From: Lachnospiraceae bacterium
GTDB lineage: Bacteria > Bacillota_A > Clostridia > Lachnospirales > Lachnospiraceae
Assembly: GCA_024684065.1 (NCBI GenBank)
Contig: JAIKXO010000146.1
Coordinates: 1 to 64,000, forward strand
DNA length: 64,000 bases
Direction: 5' to 3'
Below, one piece after another: positions 42,331 through 51,801 of this stretch (the stretch's first letter is position 1; every line of letters starts with the position of its first letter). The notes under the pieces are model-generated. The model was not told the DNA's origin, did not search any database, and saw only the letters and a list, made by a program, of their open reading frames with translations. Both the position numbers and the translations under genes were made by a program.

Positions 42331-43395
42331 ATGAGAATAGTAGTTTTATGCGGGGGAGTAAGCACGGAGAGGAATGTATCGCTGATCTCCGGAAGTAAGG
42401 TTTATGAGGCTCTTAAGAGCAGGGGCCATGAGGTGATCCTTTTGGACGTCTATTTCGGTTATGAAGGAGAGCCCACAGAGGATATTTTTACGGAGGAAAA
42501 GGACTGGGTAAGCAGGCTCTTTGCATTTTCGGAGGATTCCGGCAAAGGATCCTTTACCGCAGGAAATGCGGGGCTCAGCATCTCGGAAATAAAAGCGTTA
42601 AGGAACCGCAAGGTCAACGAGCTGTTCGGCCCTAATGTTATTAATCTCTGCAAAATGGCGGATATCGTATTCATGGCCCTGCACGGGGATTGCGGAGAAA
42701 ACGGGAAGATCCAGGCGGCTTTTGATCTGTATGATATAAAATATACCGGAGCCGATCCTTTAGGATCCGCGCTCGCCATGGATAAGACCCTTACAAAGCA
42801 TCTGTTTTCGGCAAACGGAATAAAAACACCCGAATATCATGTGCTTAAGTCTGAGACAGACAGCTTTAATCCGCAGTATCCCTGCGTTGTAAAGGTCAAC
42901 AGCGGAGGCTCAAGCGTAGGGGTTTATATAGTCAATGATGCCAAAGAGTATGAGGAAGCGTTAAAGAATGCTTTTTCCTATGATACCAAGGTTTTGGTGG
43001 AGGAATATATAAAAGGGAGAGAATTTACCGACTGTGTTATAGAGGGAATGGCTCTTCCGGTGGTGGAAATAGCGCCGAAAAAGGGCTTCTATGATTATAA
43101 GAACAAGTATGAGGCGGGAGCCACTGTTGAAACCTGTCCGGCGGATATAGACGAAGACCTTACCGGGCGTATACAGGAGGCAGCCGTAAACGCTTTCAAC
43201 GCTCTGGAGATAAAGACATACGCCAGAATGGACTTCATGGTAGATGATAAGGGGGAGGTTTACTGTTTGGAGGCGAACACTCTTCCGGGGATGACCCCGA
43301 CAAGCCTTATTCCTCAGGAGGCAGCGGCAATCGGCAAGAGCTTTGAGGATCTTTGCGAGTGGATAATAGAAATATCGTTCAGGAAATATGAATAG
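42331..43395 (+). CDS. ddl: D-alanine--D-alanine ligase
   Basis: ATP-grasp ligase that joins two D-Ala for the peptidoglycan stem. The 354-residue protein has GGVSTERNVSLISG at the start, then ALHGDCGENGKIQAAFDLYDI, VKVNSGGSSVGV, and EANTLPGMTPTSL. The binding loop contains EGMALPVVEIAPKKGFYDYK, with the Tyr of the KYEAG region as in ordinary D-Ala ligases and not the D-Lac VanA type, as far as can be seen. AAAGGGGG precedes the ATG. murF follows in the same orientation after 88 bp, so its product is used directly by the next enzyme. Confidence 0.94.
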   Translation: MRIVVLCGGVSTERNVSLISGSKVYEALKSRGHEVILLDVYFGYEGEPTEDIFTEEKDWVSRLFAFSEDSGKGSFTAGNAGLSISEIKALRNRKVNELFGPNVINLCKMADIVFMALHGDCGENGKIQAAFDLYDIKYTGADPLGSALAMDKTLTKHLFSANGIKTPEYHVLKSETDSFNPQYPCVVKVNSGGSSVGVYIVNDAKEYEEALKNAFSYDTKVLVEEYIKGREFTDCVIEGMALPVVEIAPKKGFYDYKNKYEAGATVETCPADIDEDLTGRIQEAAVNAFNALEIKTYARMDFMVDDKGEVYCLEANTLPGMTPTSLIPQEAAAIGKSFEDLCEWIIEISFRKYE

Positions 43396-43483
43396 CAGTG
43401 AGAGCCCGGGAATTCCCGGTTCTTTGGTGGTACGTCAGATATTTTAGGGTTAAACCCCTTTAAGCAGAGGAGAAACAGTAATA

Positions 43484-44965
43484 ATGAGAGGGATGACTCT
43501 TGAGAAAATAGCTAAAGCCTGCGGAGGAAAGCTCTTTCTCAAAACGGCTCTGAAAGAAGATGAGCTTTCAAGGGAAGCCGCATCCGTAGTCATTGATTCC
43601 AGAAAAGCGGAAGCCGGGGGGATATTTGTCGCCACAAAGGGGGAGCGCGTGGACGGCCATTCCTTTATCGGCCAGGTGCTTGAAAAGGGAGCGCTGGGAG
43701 TCATCTGCGAAAAGAAGCCCTCGGATGAAGCCGGAAATTATATTGTGGTTGATGACAGCTTTGAAGCCATAAAAAAGCTTGCCGGGTATTATAAGAGCCT
43801 GTTTGATATTCCCACCATAGGGATAGTGGGGAGCATGGGGAAGACCAGCACCAAGGAGATGGTGGCACAGGTCCTTTCAAGGAAATACAGGGTTCATAAA
43901 ACGGAAGGCAATTTTAACAATGAGATAGGAGTGCCTCTTACCATATTCGGACTAAGGGATGAGCATGAGATATCTGTCATTGAGATGGGGATAAGTGAAT
44001 TCGGCGAGATGAGCAGGCTGTCTGAGATAGTTAAGCCTGACAGCGTGGTCTTTACCAATGTCGGACCCTGTCATTTGGAACAGCTTAATGATCTTGACGG
44101 AGTCTTTAAGGCAAAATCGGAGGTTTTTGACCGTCTGACCGGAAAAGGAAGGGTTTTCTTAAACGGGGATGACCCAAAGCTTTGCCTGGTAGATAAGGTA
44201 AAAGGCAAAGAGCCTGTTTTTTATGGTATCGTAAACACAAAAGAACTTGATATATATGCGGACAATATAGTAAACAGACAGCTTAAGGGGGTGGACGCGA
44301 GGTTTCATATCGCAAAACCTGTCGGAAGCGGGTTTGAGAAGGACAGTAAACAGCAGACCGGGGATCCCGGATTTTTGGAGGAATGCTTTGATGTACATAT
44401 TCCGCTTCCTGGGGAGCATTCGGTCAGCAATGCGCTTGCAGGATGTGCGGTCGGAGTTTATTACGGGCTGTCAGCGGAGGAGATCAGACAGGGGATCGGA
44501 AACGTCAGGGGTTTAAAGGGCAGGATGAACCCCATTGAAACAAAAGATTATCTGATAATAGACGATTGCTATAATGCCAATCCCAAATCCATGATGAATG
44601 CGCTCGCTCTTCTTTCGGAAACAAAAGACGAAACAGGAATAAGGACGGTTTCCGTTCTCGGAGACATGTATGAGCTTGGAGAGGATTCGGATAAACTGCA
44701 CAGAGAGGTGGGGAGATTTGCGGCAGAGCACAATATCGACCTTATCCTGATAGTCGGAAGTAATTCAAAGAGCATGTACGAGGAAGCTTTAGAAGCGCGG
44801 AAAAAGGAAGCCTGCGAAGGATCGGTACTGTATTTTGAGGATACGGACAGCCTGATCGAAGGCCTGAAAACAGATAATCCGTTTAAAAAAGGGGATATGA
44901 TACTGATAAAGGCTTCTCATGCGATGCAGTTTGAAAGGGTGGTCGGGTTTCTGAGCCCTGAGTAA
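43484..44965 (+). CDS. murF: UDP-N-acetylmuramoyl-tripeptide--D-alanyl-D-alanine ligase
   Basis: Adds the D-Ala-D-Ala dipeptide to the UDP-MurNAc-tripeptide, the last cytoplasmic precursor step. The 493-residue Mur ligase has the ATP loop GIVGSMGKTSTKEMVA, the VFTNVGPCHLEQL motif, the GEHSVSNALAG segment, and LIIDDCYNANPKSM. The N-terminal domain has VVIDSRKAEAGGIFVA as in MurF. GAGGAG lies upstream of the ATG. Convergent plsC ends 9 bp beyond the stop codon. It follows ddl, its dipeptide supplier. Confidence 0.95.
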   Translation: MRGMTLEKIAKACGGKLFLKTALKEDELSREAASVVIDSRKAEAGGIFVATKGERVDGHSFIGQVLEKGALGVICEKKPSDEAGNYIVVDDSFEAIKKLAGYYKSLFDIPTIGIVGSMGKTSTKEMVAQVLSRKYRVHKTEGNFNNEIGVPLTIFGLRDEHEISVIEMGISEFGEMSRLSEIVKPDSVVFTNVGPCHLEQLNDLDGVFKAKSEVFDRLTGKGRVFLNGDDPKLCLVDKVKGKEPVFYGIVNTKELDIYADNIVNRQLKGVDARFHIAKPVGSGFEKDSKQQTGDPGFLEECFDVHIPLPGEHSVSNALAGCAVGVYYGLSAEEIRQGIGNVRGLKGRMNPIETKDYLIIDDCYNANPKSMMNALALLSETKDETGIRTVSVLGDMYELGEDSDKLHREVGRFAAEHNIDLILIVGSNSKSMYEEALEARKKEACEGSVLYFEDTDSLIEGLKTDNPFKKGDMILIKASHAMQFERVVGFLSPE

Positions 44966-44974
44966 CAGGCAGGG

Positions 44975-45721
44975 TTAACAGGGTCCGCCGATCAGCTTTA
45001 TATCCCCGTCTAACATTTCCATGATCTTTCCGGCAGTATATTTACCGAGGAATTTAAGTTCGTCGCGGCTAAGCTCGGAGGGATAGATGGGGGCCCCGTA
45101 ATGTACGATGACGTGGGCCTTTTTAAGCTTCGGAAAATGGTTTTCGAAAACATCCGCCGCGCCGGCCACGGAAACAGGGATGATCGGGCAGCCTGATTTT
45201 GTAGATATCTTCATGCTGCCTTCCTTAAAGGGAAGAAGGGGCTCTTCTGTACGGTTTCTGGTCCCCTCGGGATAAACAAAGACGGATCTGCCTGATCTGA
45301 TATATTCGATCGCGGTCAGAACAGTCTTAAGCCCCTGCTTTATATCGTTCCTGTCTATCAGCAGAAAACGGAGATTTTTGATCCAGAGGCCGAAAACGGG
45401 AACTTTTCCGAATTCCTTTTTTCCAATGAAGGATGTCGGGCGGGTCAATAGCCTGCCCTGGGCGATAATATCAAAATAACTCCTGTGGTTGCCGACAAAA
45501 AGGACGGCAGTATCTTTCGGAATATTTTCTTCTCCGATATAGGTGGTTTTGGTTCCCGCGATAAGCAGGATCACCCTGAAAGCGAACCTGACAATATACA
45601 GGGAGGCCATTTCCTTTGAATGTTCGGAAAAAAGACCGACTGCCTCAAGGATAAGCCAGACTGGGATCGATATTATCAGTATCAAAATTACAAAGATTAA
45701 TGCCAGAATGATGCGAACCAT
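44975..45721 (-). CDS. plsC: 1-acyl-sn-glycerol-3-phosphate acyltransferase
   Basis: Adds the second acyl chain to lysophosphatidic acid in phospholipid synthesis. The ATG at 45721 has GGGAG seven bases upstream; an in-frame ATG at 45775 is a worse fit. The 248-residue product has an N-terminal membrane helix, the catalytic NHRSYFD (H-x4-D) motif, YPEGTRNRTEEPLLPFKEGS (the second substrate motif) and IPVSVAGA. These are the usual four PlsC motifs in order. The gap to divergent pyrC contains no strong promoter. Confidence 0.92.
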   Translation of the reverse strand: MVRIILALIFVILILIISIPVWLILEAVGLFSEHSKEMASLYIVRFAFRVILLIAGTKTTYIGEENIPKDTAVLFVGNHRSYFDIIAQGRLLTRPTSFIGKKEFGKVPVFGLWIKNLRFLLIDRNDIKQGLKTVLTAIEYIRSGRSVFVYPEGTRNRTEEPLLPFKEGSMKISTKSGCPIIPVSVAGAADVFENHFPKLKKAHVIVHYGAPIYPSELSRDELKFLGKYTAGKIMEMLDGDIKLIGGPC

Positions 45722-45890
45722 GATTTTTCTCCCGTGGTTTTCTTTTTGTATGTTACCGGTAACTGATCCGGACACCGCGAAGGGGCTGCGTCGGCTGCTC
45801 CCTTAGTATTCATAACGATTTCTTAGTATAGCACAGAGAAGTATAAAAAAACAGAGTTTACGTGCTTTCTTCTGCACCTGACATTACTGT

Positions 45891-47174
45891 ATGGAAAAAA
45901 TACTTATAAAAAACGCAAGGATCATCGATCCTTCGCAGAAAACAGACAAAACCGGAGATCTTCTCATTGAAAACGGCATAATAGAGGGGATCTTTGGCAG
46001 CGCAGACACTAAAACCTCCGGTGTCTCAAGGATCATAGAAGGGGAAGGACTCTGTCTCGCACCGGGACTTGTCGATGTGCACGTTCATTTCAGGGATCCC
46101 GGATTTACCTATAAGGAGGATATTCATTCCGGGGCAGAGGCCGCAAAAAAAGGAGGCTTCACCTCGGTTGTCATGATGGCAAACACTAAGCCCTCCATAG
46201 ATTCTCCCGGTATCCTGAGAGAAGTGATCGAAAGATCAGAAAAAGAGGATATAAATATTTACTGTGCGGCGAATATCACTGTTTCAATGCAGGGGAGAGA
46301 AAAGACGGATATAAAAAAGCTCAGGGAAGCCGGAGCCGTATGCTTTTCTGATGATGGTAAGCCGATACTTGACGGATCGCTTTTAAAGCAGGCTTTTATG
46401 GAGATTTCAGAGTTAAGGGTTCCTGCAAGCCTTCATGAAGAGGATCCGTCTTTTATCGAAAATAACGGGATCAATGAAGGAGAGATATCAAAGCTTCTTG
46501 GGATAAAGGGCTCTGACAGGATGGCTGAGATCACGATGGTAAAGAGAGATATAGGGCTTGCGGTCGAAACCGGGGTATGTCTTGATATCCAGCATATAAG
46601 CACCCGGGAAGCGGTAGAGCTTGTAAGGCAGGGAAAAAGAAGAGGCGGGGACATCCATGCGGAGGCAACCCCGCATCATTTCACTCTTACCGAGAAAGCT
46701 GTAAAAGAACATGGGACAAACGCCAAGATGAATCCTCCCCTGAGGACAGAGGAAGACAGGCTTGCCATAATAGAGGGTCTTAGGGATGGTACCATAGATA
46801 TGATAGCCACTGACCATGCTCCTCACAGCAGAGAAGAAAAAGAGCGGGATTTTGTTAAAGCGCCCAGCGGCATTACCGGGCTTGAAACAGCGCTTTCCCT
46901 AGGGATCACCGAGCTTGTGGACAAAGGATACATAAGCCTCTTTAAGCTTATCGAGCTTATGAGCACGTCTCCCGCAAATATTTACGGGCTGAAGGCGGGG
47001 AGCCTGAAAAAAGGATGCAGGGCGGATATCGTTATCTTTGATCCAACGGAAGAATGGGTGTTCAGGGAGGGGGAACAGGCTTCGAAATCATCCAATTCTC
47101 CCTTCTACGGAAGGAAGCTTAAGGGAAAGGTCTGTTACACGATCTGCGGAGGTAAGGTAGTCTATGAAGCTTAA
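45891..47174 (+). CDS. pyrC: Dihydroorotase
   Basis: Cyclises carbamoyl aspartate to dihydroorotate in pyrimidine synthesis. The 427-residue protein is the bacterial type I form. The metal-binding DVHVHFRDPGFTYKEDI motif is followed by MANTKPSIDSP, ITVSMQG, SLHEEDPSFI, IQHISTREAVEL and ATDHAPHSREEKE with the catalytic aspartate. It begins an array of pyrK, pyrD and other genes with overlaps or short gaps. A pyr attenuator was looked for in the 169-bp upstream gap but not found. Confidence 0.95.
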   Translation: MEKILIKNARIIDPSQKTDKTGDLLIENGIIEGIFGSADTKTSGVSRIIEGEGLCLAPGLVDVHVHFRDPGFTYKEDIHSGAEAAKKGGFTSVVMMANTKPSIDSPGILREVIERSEKEDINIYCAANITVSMQGREKTDIKKLREAGAVCFSDDGKPILDGSLLKQAFMEISELRVPASLHEEDPSFIENNGINEGEISKLLGIKGSDRMAEITMVKRDIGLAVETGVCLDIQHISTREAVELVRQGKRRGGDIHAEATPHHFTLTEKAVKEHGTNAKMNPPLRTEEDRLAIIEGLRDGTIDMIATDHAPHSREEKERDFVKAPSGITGLETALSLGITELVDKGYISLFKLIELMSTSPANIYGLKAGSLKKGCRADIVIFDPTEEWVFREGEQASKSSNSPFYGRKLKGKVCYTICGGKVVYEA

Positions 47175-47988
47175 GGAATCGGCGGAGATCATTTCACAGG
47201 AAAGGATCTCAGACGGAATATACAGTATATGGTTAAAAACAAAGATCGCAGCCCTGGCAAAGCCCGGACAGTTCGTCATGGTTTATCCGAAGGATCCGTC
47301 AAGGCTCCTGCCAAGGCCGATAAGTATCTGTGATGCGAAAGGAGACGACTTAAGGCTTGTATACAGGATCCAGGGCGGGGGGACCAGAGAGTTTTCGGGG
47401 TACCAAGCCGGCGGATCGATAGATATAATGGGGCCTTTGGGAAACGGATTTCCCGTGGAGGAAGGGACTTCCATGATAGTCGGGGGAGGCATAGGCATCC
47501 CGCCGCTCCTCTTTCTGGCAAGATCAAGGCAGGATGCGGATAATACTATTGTGCTCGGATACAGAGATAACAACTTTTTTCTGTTAAATGAATTTATCGG
47601 GCTTGGAAATGTCCATATTGCCATGGAAAATGCCGGAAACATCTCCCCGGATGAGATCAGAAACTCCGGGAGCAATAACAGTATGACAGAAAATGAGATC
47701 AAAACCTGTATTAACGGAAACGTACTGGATTCGATAAAAATGAATGCCCTTACGGCAGATACACTCTTTGCCTGCGGTCCTGCGCCCATGTTAAAGGCTT
47801 TAAAGGAATATGCCTTTCATCATGGGCTTAAGGCATATCTGTCTCTTGAACAGAGGATGGCCTGCGGCATAGGGGCTTGTCTTTCCTGCGTCTGCGAAAC
47901 AAAGGATATCTGTGAGCATTCAAAGGTAAACAATAAACGGGTCTGCAGGGAAGGGCCGGTTTTTTCGGCAGAGGAGGTAGTGCTTTGA
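47164..47988 (+). CDS. pyrK: Dihydroorotate dehydrogenase electron-transfer subunit
   Basis: FAD and 2Fe-2S subunit of the two-part dihydroorotate dehydrogenase B. The 274-residue protein has the flavin-binding RLLPRPISICD and GTREFSGYQAG segments, the NAD-side GGGIGIPPLLFLA motif, and the C-terminal cluster cysteines in RMACGIGACLSCVCETKD plus one more downstream. It overlaps pyrC by 11 bp and pyrD by 4 bp, so translation of the two subunits is linked. Confidence 0.94.
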   Translation: MKLKESAEIISQERISDGIYSIWLKTKIAALAKPGQFVMVYPKDPSRLLPRPISICDAKGDDLRLVYRIQGGGTREFSGYQAGGSIDIMGPLGNGFPVEEGTSMIVGGGIGIPPLLFLARSRQDADNTIVLGYRDNNFFLLNEFIGLGNVHIAMENAGNISPDEIRNSGSNNSMTENEIKTCINGNVLDSIKMNALTADTLFACGPAPMLKALKEYAFHHGLKAYLSLEQRMACGIGACLSCVCETKDICEHSKVNNKRVCREGPVFSAEEVVL

Positions 47989-48908
47989 AACTGGCAGTTG
48001 AAATAGCAGGTGTTACTTTTAAAAATCCGGTAATGACGGCGTCCGGAACCTTCGGTTCGGGCATGGAATATTCAGAGTTTGTTGATATCAACAAACTGGG
48101 AGCCATAGTCACAAAGGGTGTGGCGGCAAAACCGTGGGCGGGAAATCCTGTGCCGAGGATCGCTGAGACCTATGGAGGCATGCTTAATGCGATCGGACTT
48201 CAGAATCCCGGGATAGATACCTTTATCGAGCGCGACCTGAAATTTCTTGATGAAAATATCAGAAAGGATGAGGAGATCCCCACAAGAATAATAGTTAACG
48301 TCTGCGGAAAGACTGCAGAGGAATACGAAGAAGTCGTGGAGAGGCTGTCGGATACCGATGCGGATATGCTTGAGATAAACGTATCCTGTCCTAATGTTAA
48401 GGAAGGAGCCATAGCCTTCGGCCAGAACAGGGATGCGCTCTTTGACATAACACAGAGGCTTAAAAAGAAGGCCGGACAGCCGGTCATCATGAAGCTGTCT
48501 CCCAATGTAACGAGCATTTCTGAAATGGCAAAGGCCTGTGAAGCGGCAGGCGCGGATGCCATATCACTTATCAATACGATAACCGGGATGAAGATAGACA
48601 TAGAAAAGAAAAGCTTTGTCCTTGCGAATAAGACGGGGGGCCTTTCGGGACCCGCGATAAAGCCGGTGGCGGTAAGAATGGTATACGAATGCGCGCAGGC
48701 CGTTAAGATCCCGATAATAGGAATGGGAGGAATTGCCTGCGCCGAGGACGCCATTGAATTCATGATGGCGGGGGCGAGAGCCGTGGCAGTCGGGATGATG
48801 AATTTCAGTAACCCATATATTACTGAACAAATTGTACAAAATATGATACAATACATGGAAAGAAAAGATATACAGGATATAAACGGTATCGTGGGATGCG
48901 TAAGATAA
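47985..48908 (+). CDS. pyrD: Dihydroorotate dehydrogenase B, catalytic subunit
   Basis: Oxidises dihydroorotate to orotate and works with PyrK to pass electrons to NAD. The 307-residue FMN barrel has MTASGTFGSGMEY, GLQNPGIDTFIERDL, the NVSCPNVKEGA motif with the catalytic cysteine, and GMGGIACAEDAIEFMMAGA. The PyrK partner immediately upstream identifies it as class 1B. Its 3' end overlaps ispE by 13 bp. Confidence 0.95.
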   Translation: MKLAVEIAGVTFKNPVMTASGTFGSGMEYSEFVDINKLGAIVTKGVAAKPWAGNPVPRIAETYGGMLNAIGLQNPGIDTFIERDLKFLDENIRKDEEIPTRIIVNVCGKTAEEYEEVVERLSDTDADMLEINVSCPNVKEGAIAFGQNRDALFDITQRLKKKAGQPVIMKLSPNVTSISEMAKACEAAGADAISLINTITGMKIDIEKKSFVLANKTGGLSGPAIKPVAVRMVYECAQAVKIPIIGMGGIACAEDAIEFMMAGARAVAVGMMNFSNPYITEQIVQNMIQYMERKDIQDINGIVGCVR

Positions 48909-49750
48909 GTCTTAAGGCTAATGCCAAGATAAACCTGGGGCTTGATGTCACAGGAGTCAGGGAAAACGGATATCATGAGGTCAGGATGATCATGCAGAGC
49001 CTTAAGCTCTGTGATGATATCGAGATCGGGGAGCAGGATAACGGTGTTACTATAATGGCCGATTCTCTCGAAATACCTGATGGAGCCGATAATATCTGCT
49101 ATAAGGCCGCAGAGCTTATGCGCCGTGAATATGGGATAAAGCAGGGGATTAGGATAAAGATCGGCAAGAAGATCCCCGTGGCAGCAGGCTTAGCGGGGGG
49201 AAGCACAGATGCGGCGGCGGTGATCACCGGTATTAATGAGCTTTTTTCGCTGGGATGCCGGGCAGACGAACTCATGGAACAGGGTCTTAAGATAGGGGCG
49301 GATGTTCCGTTCTGTATCCTTAAAGGGACAGCCCTTTCCGAGGGGATAGGGGAAAAGCTTTCGGGCATTGAAAAGCTTCCGGAATGCGGGATCCTTCTTT
49401 TCAAGCCCCCCGTCAGCGTTTCAACGGCTGATGTTTACAGGGAACTGGACAAAATAAAGATAAAGGAGCATCCCGATATTGATGCTTTAGCTCTTGCCGT
49501 CAGAGAAGGGAACCTTAGAAAAACGGCGAAGCTTATGGGGAATGTACTTGAGCTTGTTACGGAGAAAAAGTATCCGGTGATAACCGAGGCAAAGCTCGGC
49601 ATGTTGGAAAACGGAGCCTTAGGTGCCATGATGAGCGGAAGCGGCCCCACGGTTTTCGGGATTTTTGAGGATAAACAAAGCGCGGAAAGATGTTACAGAG
49701 AGCTTGAAGGAAAACTGAACGGAAAACTTATTTTGACAGAGCCGATGTAG
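48896..49750 (+). CDS. ispE: 4-diphosphocytidyl-2-C-methyl-D-erythritol kinase
   Basis: GHMP kinase of the MEP isoprenoid pathway. The 284-residue protein has KANAKINLGLDVTGVRENGYH at the start, with the ATP motif PVAAGLAGGSTDAAAV, then DVPFCILKGTA and MSGSGPTVFG. It starts inside the 3' end of pyrD. No other MEP gene is nearby, so the link to the pyrimidine genes is one of convenience of transcription. Confidence 0.95.
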   Translation: MRKISLKANAKINLGLDVTGVRENGYHEVRMIMQSLKLCDDIEIGEQDNGVTIMADSLEIPDGADNICYKAAELMRREYGIKQGIRIKIGKKIPVAAGLAGGSTDAAAVITGINELFSLGCRADELMEQGLKIGADVPFCILKGTALSEGIGEKLSGIEKLPECGILLFKPPVSVSTADVYRELDKIKIKEHPDIDALALAVREGNLRKTAKLMGNVLELVTEKKYPVITEAKLGMLENGALGAMMSGSGPTVFGIFEDKQSAERCYRELEGKLNGKLILTEPM

Positions 49751-49776
49751 ACTTGGTTCAGGAAGGAGGCAAGGCT

Positions 49777-50454
49777 ATGGAAGATCACGATCTGAAGCTT
49801 AAGATGGACGAGTTTCTGCCGCTTCGGGATATAGTGTCAAATACCTTAAGAGAGGGGATCCTTACAGGAGAGCTTAAGCCGGGGGAAAGGCTTATGGAGA
49901 TCCATCTTGCAAAGAAGCTGGATGTATCAAGAACGCCTATCAGAGAAGCCATAAGGATGTTGGAGCTCGAAGGGCTGGTTACTATGATCCCGAGAAAGGG
50001 CGCCGAGGTGGCAAAGATCTCCAAAGAGGATATCAGAGATGTCTTAGAAGTCAGGAAAGCGCTTGATTCACTTGCCGCAAAGCTTGCCTGTGAGCGGATC
50101 ACGGGTGAGGAAAAGGAAGAAATAAAGAAGGCGGAGGAGGATTTTGAAAGATCCATTCTTACAAAGGATGCAAAAACGATCGCAAAAGCAGATGTGGAGT
50201 TTCACGACAGGATCTTGGCCGCCTCAAAGAACAGACGCTTAAGCCAGATGGTCAATAACCTTGCCGACAGGATCTACAGGTACCGTTTTGAATATATTAA
50301 GGATGAATCAAACCATGAGGGGCTTGCCGAGGAGCACAGGGCGATAATGGAATCTATTTTTGCCGGGGACAGGGAAAAGGCAATGGAGCGGGTGAGCACC
50401 CACATAGACAATCAGGAAAAAGGGATCATTGAGCAGATAAGCAGAAATCAGTGA
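49777..50454 (+). CDS. GntR-family transcriptional regulator (FCD type)
   Basis: A 225-residue DNA-binding regulator. The N-terminal winged helix has TLREGILTGELKPGERLMEI and LDVSRTPIREAIRMLELEGL. The C-terminal FCD ligand domain has LEVRKALDSLAAKLA, DVEFHDRILAASKNRRL and an EEHRAIMESIFAGD segment, with the acidic and histidine residues that usually hold a metal. GGAGG at 49765-49769 selects ATG 49777 over an upstream TTG. No gene nearby shows what it controls. Confidence 0.9.
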   Translation: MEDHDLKLKMDEFLPLRDIVSNTLREGILTGELKPGERLMEIHLAKKLDVSRTPIREAIRMLELEGLVTMIPRKGAEVAKISKEDIRDVLEVRKALDSLAAKLACERITGEEKEEIKKAEEDFERSILTKDAKTIAKADVEFHDRILAASKNRRLSQMVNNLADRIYRYRFEYIKDESNHEGLAEEHRAIMESIFAGDREKAMERVSTHIDNQEKGIIEQISRNQ

Positions 50455-50478
50455 AAAGCATTATTTAAGGAATAACTC

Positions 50479-51285
50479 ATGGAAAAAAAGGCGGCTATAG
50501 GAGTTTTTGATTCGGGTGTGGGCGGTCTTACCGTTGTCAGGGAAATAATGAAGACCCTTCCGGATGAAAAGATAATATATTTCGGAGATACGGCCAGGGT
50601 TCCGTATGGCTCTAAGTCAAAGGAAACGGTTACAAAATATACCGAGCAGATCATAAGGTTTTTACTTACGCATGAGGTGAAGGCGCTGGTCGTTGCCTGT
50701 AACACTATGAGCGCCCTTGCGCTTGATACCGTGGAAAACAATCTGAGTATACCGATAACCGGCGTTGTCAGGCCGGGAGCTCTCGCAGCGTGCAGATCTA
50801 CAAGGAATAAAAGGATCGGTGTGATAGCCACAGAAAGCACCATAAAATCCAGATTATATAAGCATCTTCTGAGGGAGATCGATCCAGAAACGGAGGTTAT
50901 CGGAAAAGCCTGTCCGCTTTTTGTTCCTCTCGTTGAAGAAGGAATGATCGACGATCCCGTGACTGAGGAGATCGCAAGGAGATATCTTTTCGGGCTTATC
51001 AGGCAGGATATCGACACCCTGATCTTAGGCTGTACGCATTACCCTCTTTTGAAGGACACCATTGCAGAGATAGTAGGGGAAAATGTGGTTCTGGTAAACC
51101 CTGCCTATGAAACCGCAAGAGGCTTAAAGGAGCTTCTTTCCCGGAATGATATGTTAAATGACGGTGAAGCTTTGGAGCATGAATTCTATGTCAGTGATTC
51201 GGAGGATAAATTTGCCCGTTTTGCCGCAAGCCTTCTTCATATAGAAAACCTTACCGCGCAGATCGTCAATATTGAGGAGTATTAG
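50479..51285 (+). CDS. murI: Glutamate racemase
   Basis: Supplies D-glutamate for peptidoglycan. The 268-residue protein has GVFDSGVGGLTVVREI at the start and both catalytic cysteine motifs: VVACNTMSALAL and LGCTHYPLL. The middle carries VPYGSKSKE. It follows the GntR gene by 24 bp and precedes a DUF1934 gene by 3 bp. Part of a loose operon with pyr and isp genes. Confidence 0.95.
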   Translation: MEKKAAIGVFDSGVGGLTVVREIMKTLPDEKIIYFGDTARVPYGSKSKETVTKYTEQIIRFLLTHEVKALVVACNTMSALALDTVENNLSIPITGVVRPGALAACRSTRNKRIGVIATESTIKSRLYKHLLREIDPETEVIGKACPLFVPLVEEGMIDDPVTEEIARRYLFGLIRQDIDTLILGCTHYPLLKDTIAEIVGENVVLVNPAYETARGLKELLSRNDMLNDGEALEHEFYVSDSEDKFARFAASLLHIENLTAQIVNIEEY

Positions 51286-51288
51286 GTC

Positions 51289-51726
51289 ATGAGGCAGAGT
51301 GTGGTTGTAAGGATCAAGGGCGTTACGGAAAATGATTCCGGTATGGAAGACGAGGTTTGTTCCGAATTTTTCGGGATATATTATAAAAAGGACGGTTTTT
51401 GCTTTATAAAGTATGACGAGTTCTCCGAAGGGGACGGGGAGCCTGCGATCAAAAACCTGATAAAGGCGGATAATGAGATGCTGTCTCATAAGAGAAGCGG
51501 CACTGTGGAATCCGATATTCTGTTAAAAATCGGAGAAGAATACAGGTGCCGCTATTATACTGCTTACGGAATGATTGAAATGGATGTAAAAACGTTGTAT
51601 TATAGGTTTGCTATCTGTGAAGGCCTTCCGAGGATCAGGGCGGAGTATGAGCTTGTCCTTGGCGGCGAGCCTTCAGGGATACGTAAGCTGGACATAGAAG
51701 TACACCCGTTGATCATAAGTTATTAG
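51289..51726 (+). CDS. DUF1934 beta-barrel protein (YwiB-like)
   Basis: A 145-residue protein of mostly beta strands, starting MRQSVVVRIKGVTENDSG. The family features are YKKDGFCFIKYDEFSEGDGE near residues 27-46, and the terminal DIEVHPLIISY-like strands. It is a calycin-like barrel of unknown role, usually found next to arginyl-tRNA synthetase or cell-wall genes in Firmicutes. Here it follows murI by three bases. Confidence 0.8.
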   Translation: MRQSVVVRIKGVTENDSGMEDEVCSEFFGIYYKKDGFCFIKYDEFSEGDGEPAIKNLIKADNEMLSHKRSGTVESDILLKIGEEYRCRYYTAYGMIEMDVKTLYYRFAICEGLPRIRAEYELVLGGEPSGIRKLDIEVHPLIISY

Positions 51727-51801
51727 GTAACTGATCTGACCGGTTTTTCTCAGATACAGTTTTGGAACGTATATTTTCTGATGATAAAGGCGGATACGTA
51801 G

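Noticed and set aside
43396..43483. T-box leader before murF because of a GGTGGTACG string
   Set aside because: The gap is only 88 bp, the string differs from GGTGGTACC-GCG, and there is no specifier stem or terminator.
45776..45890. PyrR-type attenuator before pyrC
   Set aside because: No anti-anti-terminator pairing or T-run terminator could be found in the gap.
48200..48976. 258-residue open frame on the - strand opposite pyrD
   Set aside because: Fully antisense to a well-conserved enzyme and lacks a ribosome site.
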